Source of the DNA: an uncultured Johnsonella sp.
Lineage (GTDB): Bacteria > Bacillota > Clostridia > Lachnospirales > Lachnospiraceae
DNA length: 64,000 bases
Assembly: GCA_900766185.1 (NCBI GenBank)
Contig: CAAFUL010000014.1
Location: 1 to 64,000 of the forward strand
Reading direction: 5' to 3'
Shown here: positions 34,265 through 43,254 of the stretch, in pieces
How the letters are laid out: each line of letters starts with the position of its first letter
How positions within the stretch are numbered: position 1 is the stretch's first letter
Translations under genes and position numbers: made by a program
The notes under the pieces: generated by a model
What the model saw: only the letters and a program-made list of their open reading frames with translations
What the model was told of the DNA's origin: nothing
Database searches by the model: none

Positions 34265-37200
34265 ATGTACTTAAAAAAGATAGAGATACATGGCTTTAAA
34301 TCATTTGCAAATAAAATAGTACTGGACTTTCATGAAGGAATTACAGGCATAGTAGGTCCTAACGGCTCCGGTAAAAGCAATGTTGCAGATGCCGTCAGAT
34401 GGGTGCTTGGAGAGCAAAGTGCCAAGCAGCTAAGAGGCGGAAATATGCAGGATGTAATATTTGCAGGAACTCAAATAAGAAAGCCGCAGGGTTTTGCCTA
34501 TGTGGCAATAACCTTGGATAATTCCGACCATTCCTTAGATATAAGCTATGAAGAGGTTACGGTATCAAGACGCATATATCGCTCGGGAGAAAGTGAATAT
34601 ATGATCAACGGCTCTGCTTGCAGACTTAAGGATATAAGTGAACTTTTTTTTGATACCGGTATAGGAAAAGACGGTTATTCAATAATAGGTCAGGGTCAGG
34701 TAGAAAAGATATTAAGCGGCAAGGCGGAGGACAGAAGAGAACTTTTTGACGAAGCTGCCGGAATTACAAAGTATAAAAGAAGAAAACTTTTAGCTGAGAA
34801 AAAACTTGAAAATGAAAGAGAAAATCTCCTTAGAGTAAAGGACATATTGTCGGAACTTTCAAGACAGGTAGGTCCCTTGGAAGAGCAGTCAAAAACTGCA
34901 AGAGAATATCTTAAGTTAAGAGAAGAATTAAGAAACCATGATATCAATATATTTGTAAAAGAGACCGATAAGCTAAGAAATGACAGCTTAAAGGCAGGTG
35001 AACAGGAGCTTATTGCCGGTGAGGAGCTGGAGGGCTTAAATAAAGAACTTGAAGAGTTAAATAAAAGATATGAAGAGCTTGACAAAGCGGCAACAGAGCT
35101 TGATGTGGAAATAGACAGGGTAAAAGGTGATATCAATAATTCAAGTCTTAAAATCAGTGATTTTGAAGGAAAGGTTGCCTTATATACTGAACAAGTAAGT
35201 AATAATAAACAAAATGATAAAAATATTGAGTTAAGACTTAATACTATATCGGCGGATATAGAAAGAAAAAATGCAGATATACTGAGATATCGGGAAGATA
35301 TAAAAAGCCTTAACGAAAAACAAAAATCACAAAATGCTGAAATAAAAAAACTTGAAGATGAGGTCAAGTCCAAGAATGTATTTATTGCAGATGTGGAAAG
35401 TAATATCTCAGAAAGTAAAAGTGAGATATTAAAAAGCCTTAATGAAAAATCATCCATACTTACAAGAAATCAAAAGTATGAAACTTTAATAGAGCAGATA
35501 CGCATAAGAAAAAGTGAAGCGGCTCAAAAGATTATAGATATTAAAACAAATGAAGCCAGGCTAAGGTCTGATTTTGATAAAGAAAGCCAAAAGCTTTCCG
35601 CTCTTAAACTTGAAGAGGGTAAAAAACAGGTAAAGCTTGATGAGGTACTAAAACAAATCAGCGAAAAAGCCTCTGAAATAAGTACACTGGATAGCAATGT
35701 ATCAAAACTGCAAAAAGAATACCAGCACTATAATGCAAGGCTTGAGAGTCTTAAAAATATAGCTGAAAAGTATGAGGGCTACGGAAATTCCGTAAAAAAA
35801 ATAATGGAGAATAATAACCTCTCTTCAAAGGGGGTACACGGAGTTATAGCCGATATTATTAAGACCGAGAAAAAGTATGAGCTTGCAATAGAAACGGCAC
35901 TTGGAGGAAGAATACAGAATATTGTTACGGATACGGAAGATACCGCAAAGAGTTTAATAGATTATCTGAAAAAAAATAAATTCGGAAGGGCTACATTTAT
36001 ACCGCTTACTGCAGTAAAAGAAAGTAAGGATATAAAGGATGTACCTATATTAAATGAGGACGGAGTACTTGGTACGGCTTCAAAACTTGTATCGGCTGAT
36101 AGAATATACAGCCCACTGGTATCCAACTTGCTTGGGCGTATAATTGTAGTTTCCGATATAGAAAAAGCGGTTGTAATAGCTAAAAAGTATAGATATGAAT
36201 ATAGGCTTGTAACTTTAGAAGGAGATCTGTTTAATACCGGAGGTTCTATAAGCGGAGGAGCTTATAAGAATACAAGCAATCTTCTCGGAAGAAAAAGAGA
36301 GCTTGAGGAGCTTGAGGCAAGTATTAAAAGTACTCTTAAAGAAGAAGAGAAGCTAAGACTTGAGCTTGAGACTCAAAGTAAAAAATATGAAGAGCTTAAA
36401 AAAAGCAGAAATGAGTTAAATAATGCTCTGCATGAAATGCAGGTGGAAGTTTCGGCTCTTAGTGTAAGTGTAGATGCCTATGATAAAAAACTAAAAGACA
36501 GTAACCGAGCCACCTCAGAGTTTATGGAAGAAAGAACGAGGCTTGAAGAGGAAGAGGCAGCTCTATCAAAAGAAAAGCTTGAACTTATTAAAGAGCTTGA
36601 AAATATACAAAACATTCATAAAAAAATAGAAACAGATGTAAACGAAGCCGAATCGGGCATTGAAACTTACAGACTTGAAAGGGATGAGCTTTTACAAAAA
36701 CTTTCAGATTTAAGACTTAGCATATCAAGTACAGGGCAAAGTATAAGTTTTAATAATGAGAATGTAGAGAGATTAAAACTTGAAATACAAAGGCTTGAGG
36801 AAGAAAAGCTTAGGCTTTACAAGGAGAAAGAGGAGAATAAGGATTTACTCTCAAAAAGGCAGGAAGATATAAGTTCAAGTAAATTTAAGATAGATGAATT
36901 AAAATTACAGATAGCAGCGTTACAGGAGGAAGAGCTTAAGTATGCAAAACTTAAGTCCGAGCAGATAAGAAAACAAAAAGAGGCATTTGCCAAGAAAGAC
37001 GAATTAAGCAAATCTATTTCCGGCTTGGAAAAGGAAACTTACAGACTTGCAACTCAAAAAGAAAAAATTGAGGAAAGGCTGGCACAGCTTTCAAACTATA
37101 TGTGGCAGGAGTATGAAATAACTCTAAGTACGGCAAAAGAACAGTTTGAAAAGCCGGAGAGTTCCGATTTATCTTTGGCAGAGGTACAAAGAATTATTCT

Positions 37201-37840
37201 TGATATTAAAAAGAAGATAAAAGAGCTTGGAGATATCAATGTGCACTCTATTGAGGAATACAGAGAAGTAGCTGACAGATATGAACTTATGAAAACTCAA
37301 TACGAGGATATAATAAGTGCGGAAGCCTCCCTGATAGAAATCATAGAAAATCTTGATGAACTGATGAGAAAACAATTTTCGGAAAAGTTTGTTGAGATCA
37401 ACGAGCAATTTAATAAGGTATTTGTAGAGCTTTTCGGAGGAGGAGCCGGAGTTTTGAAACTGGAGGAAGATGTTGACTTACTTGAATCAGGAATCAGCAT
37501 CATATCCCAACCTCCGGGGAAAAAGCTTCAAAATATGATGCAACTCTCAGGTGGAGAAAAGGCACTTACAGCAATATCACTGCTTTTTGCAATACAAAAC
37601 TTAAAACCCTCGCCCTTTGCTTTATTGGATGAGATAGAGGCGGCTTTAGACGACTCTAATGTAGATAGATTTGCCAATTATTTACATAAGCTCAGTAACA
37701 GAACTCAGTTTATAGTAATCACTCACAGAAGAGGTACTATGGTAAGTGCCGACAGACTTTACGGCATAACCATGCAGGAAAAGGGCATATCTACATTGGT
37801 ATCTGTAAATTTAGTAGAAGGAGAGTTATCTGATAATTAA
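34265..37840 (+). CDS. smc: Chromosome segregation protein SMC
   Basis: 1191 residues, full length. Walker A GPNGSGKSN (32-40) and the Q-loop are in the N-terminal head. Two long coiled coils (about 170-500 and 660-1010) flank the hinge (about 515-645; GVHGVIADII, GGRIQNIV, FNTGGSISGG). The C-terminal head has the signature LSGGEKALTAISLLFA and Walker B FALLDEIEAALDD. SMC forms the bacterial condensin with ScpA and ScpB, whose genes are not in the window. AGGAG precedes the ATG, 9 nt after rnc. Confidence 0.97.
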   Translation: MYLKKIEIHGFKSFANKIVLDFHEGITGIVGPNGSGKSNVADAVRWVLGEQSAKQLRGGNMQDVIFAGTQIRKPQGFAYVAITLDNSDHSLDISYEEVTVSRRIYRSGESEYMINGSACRLKDISELFFDTGIGKDGYSIIGQGQVEKILSGKAEDRRELFDEAAGITKYKRRKLLAEKKLENERENLLRVKDILSELSRQVGPLEEQSKTAREYLKLREELRNHDINIFVKETDKLRNDSLKAGEQELIAGEELEGLNKELEELNKRYEELDKAATELDVEIDRVKGDINNSSLKISDFEGKVALYTEQVSNNKQNDKNIELRLNTISADIERKNADILRYREDIKSLNEKQKSQNAEIKKLEDEVKSKNVFIADVESNISESKSEILKSLNEKSSILTRNQKYETLIEQIRIRKSEAAQKIIDIKTNEARLRSDFDKESQKLSALKLEEGKKQVKLDEVLKQISEKASEISTLDSNVSKLQKEYQHYNARLESLKNIAEKYEGYGNSVKKIMENNNLSSKGVHGVIADIIKTEKKYELAIETALGGRIQNIVTDTEDTAKSLIDYLKKNKFGRATFIPLTAVKESKDIKDVPILNEDGVLGTASKLVSADRIYSPLVSNLLGRIIVVSDIEKAVVIAKKYRYEYRLVTLEGDLFNTGGSISGGAYKNTSNLLGRKRELEELEASIKSTLKEEEKLRLELETQSKKYEELKKSRNELNNALHEMQVEVSALSVSVDAYDKKLKDSNRATSEFMEERTRLEEEEAALSKEKLELIKELENIQNIHKKIETDVNEAESGIETYRLERDELLQKLSDLRLSISSTGQSISFNNENVERLKLEIQRLEEEKLRLYKEKEENKDLLSKRQEDISSSKFKIDELKLQIAALQEEELKYAKLKSEQIRKQKEAFAKKDELSKSISGLEKETYRLATQKEKIEERLAQLSNYMWQEYEITLSTAKEQFEKPESSDLSLAEVQRIILDIKKKIKELGDINVHSIEEYREVADRYELMKTQYEDIISAEASLIEIIENLDELMRKQFSEKFVEINEQFNKVFVELFGGGAGVLKLEEDVDLLESGISIISQPPGKKLQNMMQLSGGEKALTAISLLFAIQNLKPSPFALLDEIEAALDDSNVDRFANYLHKLSNRTQFIVITHRRGTMVSADRLYGITMQEKGISTLVSVNLVEGELSDN

Positions 37841-37852
37841 GGAGAAATATTT

Positions 37853-38803
37853 ATGGAAGAGAAGAAAAAAGGTTTTTTCAGTAAATTGGTAGCAGGTCTA
37901 AGTAAGACCAGAAATGCTATTGTAAGCAGTATAGAGAATGTATTTTTAGGCTATAATTCCATAGATGAGGACTTTTATGAAGAACTCGAAGAAATACTTA
38001 TCATGGGCGATATAGGTATAAAGACCTCAAGTAACATAATAGAGGAAATAAAAACCAAGGTAAAGGATCTGCATATCAAAGACCCTTCTGAATGTAAGGA
38101 GATACTTATAAGCAGCATAAGGGAGCGTATGGAGCTTTGTGAAAGTGCCTATGAATTTGAAAACAGAAAATCCGTACTTCTTATAATCGGAGTAAACGGA
38201 GTAGGAAAAACTACTTCTGTAGGTAAACTGGCAGGTCAGTTTAAGCAAGCCGGAAGAAGGGTGCTTGTTGCAGCAGCCGATACATTCAGAGCCGGTGCTA
38301 TAGAGCAACTTAAGGAGTGGACATACAGGGCAGGAGTGGATATAATTGCACAGCAGGAGGGTTCCGATCCTGCAGCGGTTGTATACGATGCCTGCAGTGC
38401 GGCAAAGGCAAGAGATGTAGATCTGCTTATCTGCGATACTGCAGGAAGACTGCACAATAAGAAAAATCTTATGGAAGAGCTTAAAAAGATCAACCGAATT
38501 ATTGATAAGGAATATCCCGATGCTTACAGGGAAACTCTTTTGGTATTGGATGGTACTACCGGTCAGAATGCTATAGAGCAGGCAAAGCAATTTAGCGAGG
38601 TGGCAGATATTACAGGTATCATACTTACCAAGCTTGACGGTACCGCCAAGGGCGGTATAGCGGTTGCTATACAGGCTGAACTGGGACTTCCTGTTAAGTA
38701 TATAGGAGTCGGAGAAAAAATTGATGATTTGAATAAATTTAATCCGAAAGAATTTGTTGACGCACTCTTTAATATAGAAAAAAGCAGTACTTTGGATGTA
38801 TAA
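37853..38803 (+). CDS. ftsY: Signal recognition particle receptor FtsY
   Basis: 316 residues, short form without a long acidic A-domain. The N-terminal helical domain is followed by the GTPase: GVNGVGKTTSVGKLA (about 113-127), DTFRAGAIEQL, DTAGRLHNKKNLMEEL, TKLDGTAKGG and the closing GVGEKIDDLNKFNP. FtsY docks the SRP-ribosome complex at the membrane. It lies 12 nt after smc. The ylxM-ffh genes that often follow are missing here; ilvA follows after 204 nt. Confidence 0.96.
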   Translation: MEEKKKGFFSKLVAGLSKTRNAIVSSIENVFLGYNSIDEDFYEELEEILIMGDIGIKTSSNIIEEIKTKVKDLHIKDPSECKEILISSIRERMELCESAYEFENRKSVLLIIGVNGVGKTTSVGKLAGQFKQAGRRVLVAAADTFRAGAIEQLKEWTYRAGVDIIAQQEGSDPAAVVYDACSAAKARDVDLLICDTAGRLHNKKNLMEELKKINRIIDKEYPDAYRETLLVLDGTTGQNAIEQAKQFSEVADITGIILTKLDGTAKGGIAVAIQAELGLPVKYIGVGEKIDDLNKFNPKEFVDALFNIEKSSTLDV

Positions 38804-39007
38804 TTTAATAGGGTCATAAATAAATTCGTATTATGTAAAAATGTTACAATGTAAGAGGGTATTTATCTATTTATCACAGCCCCAATATCATCAATCTGTA
38901 ATGTGGTTTTGATGAGGATGGCTTTAGAGACATATAATATATACTTTGCTTAAGGTGTAACTGATAAAGGGCACAAAAGGAACAGCTTATTAAGAGAAAG
39001 GTAGCGG
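38804..39007. other. Intergenic region before ilvA
   Basis: About 200 nt with one loose hairpin: CCCCAATATCATCAA (38880 onward) and its imperfect partner TTGATGAGGATGG (38909-38921). No T-box or other amino-acid-responsive leader is recognised. Confidence 0.4.
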
Positions 39008-40234
39008 ATGGAAAAATTAACACTGGAGAATTTTAAGAAGGCAGCAGACACAGTAAAGGAAGTTACAGTTGAAACAAAGCTTATACATAGTGAGTTTTTT
39101 TCAATGCAATCAGGGAATAAGATTTATTTTAAGCCGGAAAATATGCAATATACCGGAGCATATAAGTTAAGAGGAGCATATTATAAAATATCAACACTAA
39201 GTGATGAGGAAAAAATAAACGGCCTTATCACTGCCAGTGCAGGTAATCATGCTCAGGGGCTTGCTTATGCGGCAAAACTTGCAAAGGTTAAGGCTACGGT
39301 TTGTATGCCCATGGTAACTCCGCTTATTAAGATAAACAGAACCAAGTCCTATGGAGCTGAGGTTGTGCTTGAGGGTGATGTATTTGATGATGCCTGTGCG
39401 GCAGCTTACAGAATAGCTGAAGAGACAGGTGCATGCTTTGTGCATCCTTTTAATGATTTGGATGTTGCCACCGGTCAGGGCAGCGTGGCAATGGAGATCA
39501 TAGATGAACTTCCGGATGTGGATATACTATTGGTGCCTATAGGCGGAGGCGGTCTAATCACCGGAGTTGCAACCTTGGCAAAATTAATAAATCCCAAAAT
39601 AAAGATAATCGGAGTGGAGCCGGCAAATGCAGCCTGTATTAAGGCTTCGTTAAAGGCAGGTAAGATAGTAACACTGGATAAGGCGGATACTATAGCTGAC
39701 GGTACAGCAGTTAAAAGAGGAGGAGATTTATTATTCCCCTATATAAAAGCAAATGTAGATGATATAATAACCATAGAAGACGAAGAACTTATAGTAAGTT
39801 TTCTTGATATAGTTGAAAATCATAAAATGATAGCTGAGAATTCAGGACTGCTTACGGTGGCTGCACTTAAGCACCTGGATGTTAAGGATAAAAAAATAGT
39901 TTGTATACTAAGCGGCGGTAATATGGATGTAATAACTATGGCTTCGCTGATACAGCATGGACTTATACAAAGAGACAGAATATTTACAGTATCGGTGCTT
40001 CTTCCGGATAAACCGGGTGAGCTTGCCAAGGTATCGGCTATACTTGCAAGCGAAAAAGGCAATGTAGTAAAACTTGAGCATAATCAGTTTATAAGTATAA
40101 ACAGAAATGCAGCAGTTGAGCTTAGACTTACCATAGAAGCTTACGGTACGGATCATAAGAATGCAATAGTAGGCAGATTAAAGCAGGAAGGTTACAGACC
40201 ACAGCTTGTCAACGCTAAAGGTGTGTATGTTTAG
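39008..40234 (+). CDS. ilvA: Threonine ammonia-lyase (threonine dehydratase) with ACT domain
   Basis: 408 residues. It deaminates threonine to 2-oxobutanoate using PLP; this is either the first step of isoleucine synthesis or a catabolic step. The PLP lysine is in YTGAYKLRGAYY (about 54), the phosphate loop is IGGGGLITG (about 178-186) and SGGN closes the fold. An ACT domain occupies about 325-408 (FTVSVLLPDKPGELAKVSAILASEKGN). This 408-residue, single-ACT build fits the IlvA/TdcB-like short form. AAAGG precedes the ATG. It stands alone, with no other ilv gene near. Confidence 0.9.
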   Translation: MEKLTLENFKKAADTVKEVTVETKLIHSEFFSMQSGNKIYFKPENMQYTGAYKLRGAYYKISTLSDEEKINGLITASAGNHAQGLAYAAKLAKVKATVCMPMVTPLIKINRTKSYGAEVVLEGDVFDDACAAAYRIAEETGACFVHPFNDLDVATGQGSVAMEIIDELPDVDILLVPIGGGGLITGVATLAKLINPKIKIIGVEPANAACIKASLKAGKIVTLDKADTIADGTAVKRGGDLLFPYIKANVDDIITIEDEELIVSFLDIVENHKMIAENSGLLTVAALKHLDVKDKKIVCILSGGNMDVITMASLIQHGLIQRDRIFTVSVLLPDKPGELAKVSAILASEKGNVVKLEHNQFISINRNAAVELRLTIEAYGTDHKNAIVGRLKQEGYRPQLVNAKGVYV

Positions 40235-40266
40235 TATGAACCATTTTAAATAATAATTTTATATAA

Positions 40267-40297
40267 GAGAACATCCGTTTTTGAAATTTATGTTCTC
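40267..40297 (+). terminator. Hairpin after ilvA
   Basis: GAGAACAT (40267-40274) pairs with ATGTTCTC (40290-40297). No T-run follows, so termination is uncertain. Confidence 0.45.
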
Positions 40298-40315
40298 ATG
40301 CTGATTTGAAATAAT

Positions 40316-40470
40316 GCTACCGCAATCCCACCGGCTTTAGACGTTGGGTTGAGGTAGTATAAGAAAAAACAATAGGGTAGGGACTGCCCGAATTAACGCC
40401 TGTGGAGATAGTAGGTTGCGAGGTCAGTGAAGCAGGAAGCCCATAGGCTTTAGACTATGGGCAGTTCACT
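40316..40470 (+). mobile_element. IS200/IS605-type relic or non-autonomous derivative with tnpB tail
   Basis: Two subterminal hairpins flank about 80 nt. The first is CTACCgCAATCCCA / TGGGTTGaGGTAG (40318-40357) with loop CGGCTTTAGACG. The second is GCCCATAG / CTATGGGC (40439-40446, 40455-40462) with loop GCTTTAGA, followed by AGTTCAC. Between them 40380-40430 reads as GTARINACGDSRLRGQ and stop, the characteristic C-terminal end of IS605-family TnpB (OrfB). So the element keeps only the last codons of tnpB, its overlapping omega-RNA 3' region and the right-end hairpin; no TnpA or TnpB body is present. It cannot move by itself. Confidence 0.75.
40377..40430 (+). pseudogene. 3' remnant of an IS605 tnpB (OrfB) gene
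   Basis: Seventeen codons, ending in TGA at 40428-40430, match the conserved TnpB C-terminus (TARINACGD-). Upstream codons in this frame are unrelated and run into the first hairpin, so more than 95 percent of the gene is gone. In intact elements this stretch also lies within the guide-RNA scaffold. Confidence 0.7.
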
Positions 40471-40519
40471 GTTGTAAAATATTCAAAATTCAACTTATAA
40501 CAGCCAAGGGGATCAATAT

Positions 40520-40753
40520 ATGAGTAATGGAAATAAAAAACTGATTATAACTTTTGACACTACCATGGATGCAATAGCATTTGAAAAAGCGTGTAAACCC
40601 TATGATATAGGAAGGCTTATACCTACACCACAGGTCATATCGGCAGGTTGCGGTTTTTCATGGAGTATGAAAGAAGAAGATAAAGAAAAAATACTTGAAA
40701 TAATCGAGAAAGAAAAACTGGAATATGCCGCTATGAAGGCTGTAGAATTATAA
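40520..40753 (+). CDS. DUF3343 family small protein
   Basis: 77 residues, soluble. It matches the DUF3343 pattern: a beta strand KLIITFDTTMDAIAFEKACK, the RLIPTPQVISAGCGFSW loop with a single conserved Cys (about 47), then a helix. The family has been proposed to carry or handle a thiol-bound sulfur or selenium through that Cys, but this is unproven. AAGGGG lies 9 nt before the ATG. It is 50 nt after the IS relic and is not linked to selenium genes here. Confidence 0.8.
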   Translation: MSNGNKKLIITFDTTMDAIAFEKACKPYDIGRLIPTPQVISAGCGFSWSMKEEDKEKILEIIEKEKLEYAAMKAVEL

Positions 40754-40998
40754 ATTACCCTTTATCAAAGCTTACTGTTTGGGTAGCCGGATATATGTAT
40801 AATATAAGACTTGATTTTACATTTGTTTAGTATTTTAGGAGCTTATCTTAAGTAGATTTGAACTTATTAAAAGCTTTGTTTTGATAACGATCGATGAGCC
40901 GCCTAAACTGTAACTTTAAGTTGATGTAAATTGGTCAAGGGTTAAGATGCATTAACCGGCGATAGGGTATTTTGTATATAATCATAAGGAGATATGTT
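40754..40998. other. Intergenic region with inverted CTACC..AAACTGTAA motifs
   Basis: TTACTGTTTGGGTAGCC (40772-40788) and, inverted, CCGCCTAAACTGTAA (40899-40913) bracket 110 nt of AT-rich sequence. A small hairpin GGTTAA/TTAACC lies at 40940-40957. TATAAT at about 40976-40981 is a possible -10 of glnS. The motif pair recurs around other palindromic elements of this window. Confidence 0.5.
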
Positions 40999-42693
40999 AT
41001 GCAGGATAAGGATATGTTAAAAGAAGAGGAAAGTGAAAAGGAAGTTGTTTCTAAAAACTTTATAGAGATGGAGATAGAAAAAGACCTTGAAACCGGAAGA
41101 TATAAGACGGTCAAGACCAGATTTCCTCCGGAGCCTAACGGATATTTGCACATAGGTCATGCAAAGTCGATAATACTTAACTATGGTTTAGCTAAAAAGT
41201 ATGGCGGAAGTTTTAACTTAAGATTTGATGATACAAATCCTACAAAAGAAAAGATAGAATTTGTAGACTCGATCAAAGAAGATGTGGACTGGCTGGGTGC
41301 AGTATATGATGACAGGTTATTTTTTGCCTCAGACTACTTTGAAGAGATGTATGAAAAGGCTGTGCTTTTAATTAAAAAGGGTAAGGCTTATGTCTGTGAC
41401 TTAACTGCGCAGCAGATAAAGGAGTACAGAGGAGATTATAATACTCCGGGAAAGGAAAGCCCTTACAGAAACAGAAGTATAGAAGAGAATTTGAAATTTT
41501 TCGAAGAAATGAAAGAGGGTAAGTATGCTGACGGTGAAAAAGTCCTAAGAGCTAAAATAGATATGTCAGCCGGCAATATCAATATGAGAGATCCCGTAAT
41601 TTACAGGGTTGCCCATATACCCCACCATAACACAAAGGACAAGTACTGCATATATCCTATGTATGATTTTGCCCATCCTTTGGAAGATGCCATAGAGGGA
41701 ATAAGCCATAGTCTTTGTACTTTGGAATTTGAAGATCACAGACCTTTGTATGAGTGGTTTGTAAATGAATGTGAGTATGAAAATCCCCCAAGGCAGATAG
41801 AATTTGCCAAGTTATATCTTACCAATGTTATAACCGGAAAAAGATATATTAAAAAGCTTGTAGAAGATAAAATAGTCGACGGCTGGGATGATCCAAGGCT
41901 CGTATCGATAGCGGCACTCAGAAGAAGGGGATATACCAAGGAAGCTATATGGAAGTTCGTGGAGCTGTGCGGTATATCCAAGGCTAATTCCTCAGTTGAC
42001 TCTGCCATGCTTGAATACTGTATAAGGGAGGACTTAAAGTTAAAGAAATCCCGTATTATGGCAGTGCTTGATCCGATAAAGCTTGTTATAGATAACTATC
42101 CCGAGGGTGAGGTAGAGGAACTTGAGATGCCTAACAATATGGAAAATCCCGAGCTTGGCTCAAGAACCATGTCCTTCGGTAAAGAGCTTTACATAGAAAG
42201 AGATGACTTTATGATAGAGCCGCCTAAGAAGTACTTTAGGCTTTACCCGGGAAATGAAGTAAGACTTATGGGAGCTTATTTTGTAAAATGTACTTCCTAT
42301 GAGCTGGATGAAGCAGGTAGAGTCAGCGTAGTTCATGTGGAATATGATAAGGAGACTAAGAGCGGTTCAGGCTTTGAAGGAAGAAAGGTTAAGGGAACTA
42401 TACACTGGGTTCATGCAGCTACAGCTATTAAGGCGGAGTGCAGACTTTATGAAAATATAGTTGATGAAGAAAAAGGAAAGCTTGATGAAGAAGGAAACTT
42501 AAATCTTAATCCAAACTCATTAACAGTGCTTAAAGATTGCTATATAGAAGGCGGTATTGCCGGTTGCAAGAAGTACGACAGTTATCAATTTTTAAGAAAC
42601 GGATATTTTTGTGTAGACTGCAAGGACAGTACGGATGAAAAACCTGTATTTAACCGTATAGTAGGTCTTAAGAGTTCATTTAAGTTAAATTAG
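40999..42693 (+). CDS. glnS: Glutamine--tRNA ligase
   Basis: 564 residues from ATG 40999 (AAGGAG upstream; the in-frame start 27 nt earlier lacks one). It charges tRNA-Gln with glutamine. The class I HIGH motif is [15 protein letters not shown] (about 38-52); [11 protein letters not shown] and [19 protein letters not shown] are typical for GlnRS. The second catalytic loop, normally VMSKRKL, reads [11 protein letters not shown], so the KMSKS lysines are displaced. A C-terminal anticodon-binding beta-barrel domain is present (about 335-560). Most Firmicutes make Gln-tRNA through GatCAB, so a GlnRS is probably an old acquisition in this lineage. Confidence 0.93.
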   Translation: MQDKDMLKEEESEKEVVSKNFIEMEIEKDLETGRYKTVKTRFPPEPNGYLHIGHAKSIILNYGLAKKYGGSFNLRFDDTNPTKEKIEFVDSIKEDVDWLGAVYDDRLFFASDYFEEMYEKAVLLIKKGKAYVCDLTAQQIKEYRGDYNTPGKESPYRNRSIEENLKFFEEMKEGKYADGEKVLRAKIDMSAGNINMRDPVIYRVAHIPHHNTKDKYCIYPMYDFAHPLEDAIEGISHSLCTLEFEDHRPLYEWFVNECEYENPPRQIEFAKLYLTNVITGKRYIKKLVEDKIVDGWDDPRLVSIAALRRRGYTKEAIWKFVELCGISKANSSVDSAMLEYCIREDLKLKKSRIMAVLDPIKLVIDNYPEGEVEELEMPNNMENPELGSRTMSFGKELYIERDDFMIEPPKKYFRLYPGNEVRLMGAYFVKCTSYELDEAGRVSVVHVEYDKETKSGSGFEGRKVKGTIHWVHAATAIKAECRLYENIVDEEKGKLDEEGNLNLNPNSLTVLKDCYIEGGIAGCKKYDSYQFLRNGYFCVDCKDSTDEKPVFNRIVGLKSSFKLN

Positions 42694-42703
42694 GAGGAGA
42701 TAT

Positions 42704-43075
42704 ATGTTTAGTTTTAATCACTTTAATTTTAATGTTCTGGATTTGGAAAGAAGCCTTAAGTTTTATGATGAAGCCCTTGGATTAAAGCCTGTAAGAACAT
42801 TGGATGCCGAGGACGGTTCATTTAAGCTTATATACCTTGGAGACGGGAAAACCGGTTTTACTTTAGAGCTTACCTGGTTAAGAGATAGAAAGGAAGCTTA
42901 TAATCTGGGTGATTTGGAATATCATTTGGCACTTGAGACTGATGATATGGAAGCAGCTCATAAAAAACATGAGGAGCTTGGTGTAATTTGCTATGAGAAC
43001 CCCGGTATGGGAATTTACTTTATATCAGATCCTGACGGATATTGGATAGAGATAATACCTAAAAAAGATAGATAA
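42704..43075 (+). CDS. Glyoxalase I-like (VOC superfamily) protein
   Basis: 123 residues, two beta-alpha-beta-beta-beta modules. Candidate metal ligands are His6 (FNHFNFNV), Glu56 (FTLELTW), His74 (EYHLALET) and Glu117 (YWIEIIP), the arrangement of lactoylglutathione lyase. Length and residues fit a GloA-type enzyme detoxifying methylglyoxal, though a thiol other than glutathione would be needed in such a host. AGGAGG precedes the ATG, 10 nt after glnS, so they are co-transcribed. Confidence 0.85.
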   Translation: MFSFNHFNFNVLDLERSLKFYDEALGLKPVRTLDAEDGSFKLIYLGDGKTGFTLELTWLRDRKEAYNLGDLEYHLALETDDMEAAHKKHEELGVICYENPGMGIYFISDPDGYWIEIIPKKDR

Positions 43076-43103
43076 GGCTTTTTAAAAGAGCTTAGGCTTT
43101 CAA

Positions 43104-43241
43104 CATTTAATTTTTATTTATAAATTTAGGTGAAGATGAATACCGGCAGTAGCCTGACAGATATACATATATAATATACCAAATGAAAGCTTGCTTTCAG
43201 ATGTATATTATATATGTATATCTAAACTACCAAAACTGTAA
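43104..43241. repeat. Palindromic intergenic element (GGCAGTA family, copy B)
   Basis: ATTTAATTTTTATTTATAAATT (43105 onward), then GAAGATGAAT (43132-43141) and GGCAGTAGCC (43145-43154). The palindrome core is ATATACATATATAATATACC (43161-43180) with tip GAAAGC/GCTTTC (43185-43198) and return arm TATATTATATATGTATAT (43204-43221). It ends CTACCAAAACTGTAAG (43228-43243). It lies between two convergent genes and may terminate both. Confidence 0.8.
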
Positions 43242-43254
43242 GCTAAAAATCACA

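Noticed and set aside
34696..35457. 253-codon minus-strand ORF
   Set aside because: It is the antisense of the SMC coiled-coil region; the serine-rich reading is typical of antisense of Lys/Glu codons.
39008..40234. T-box or amino-acid riboswitch before ilvA
   Set aside because: No T-box sequence, specifier loop or terminator/antiterminator pair was found in 38804-39007.
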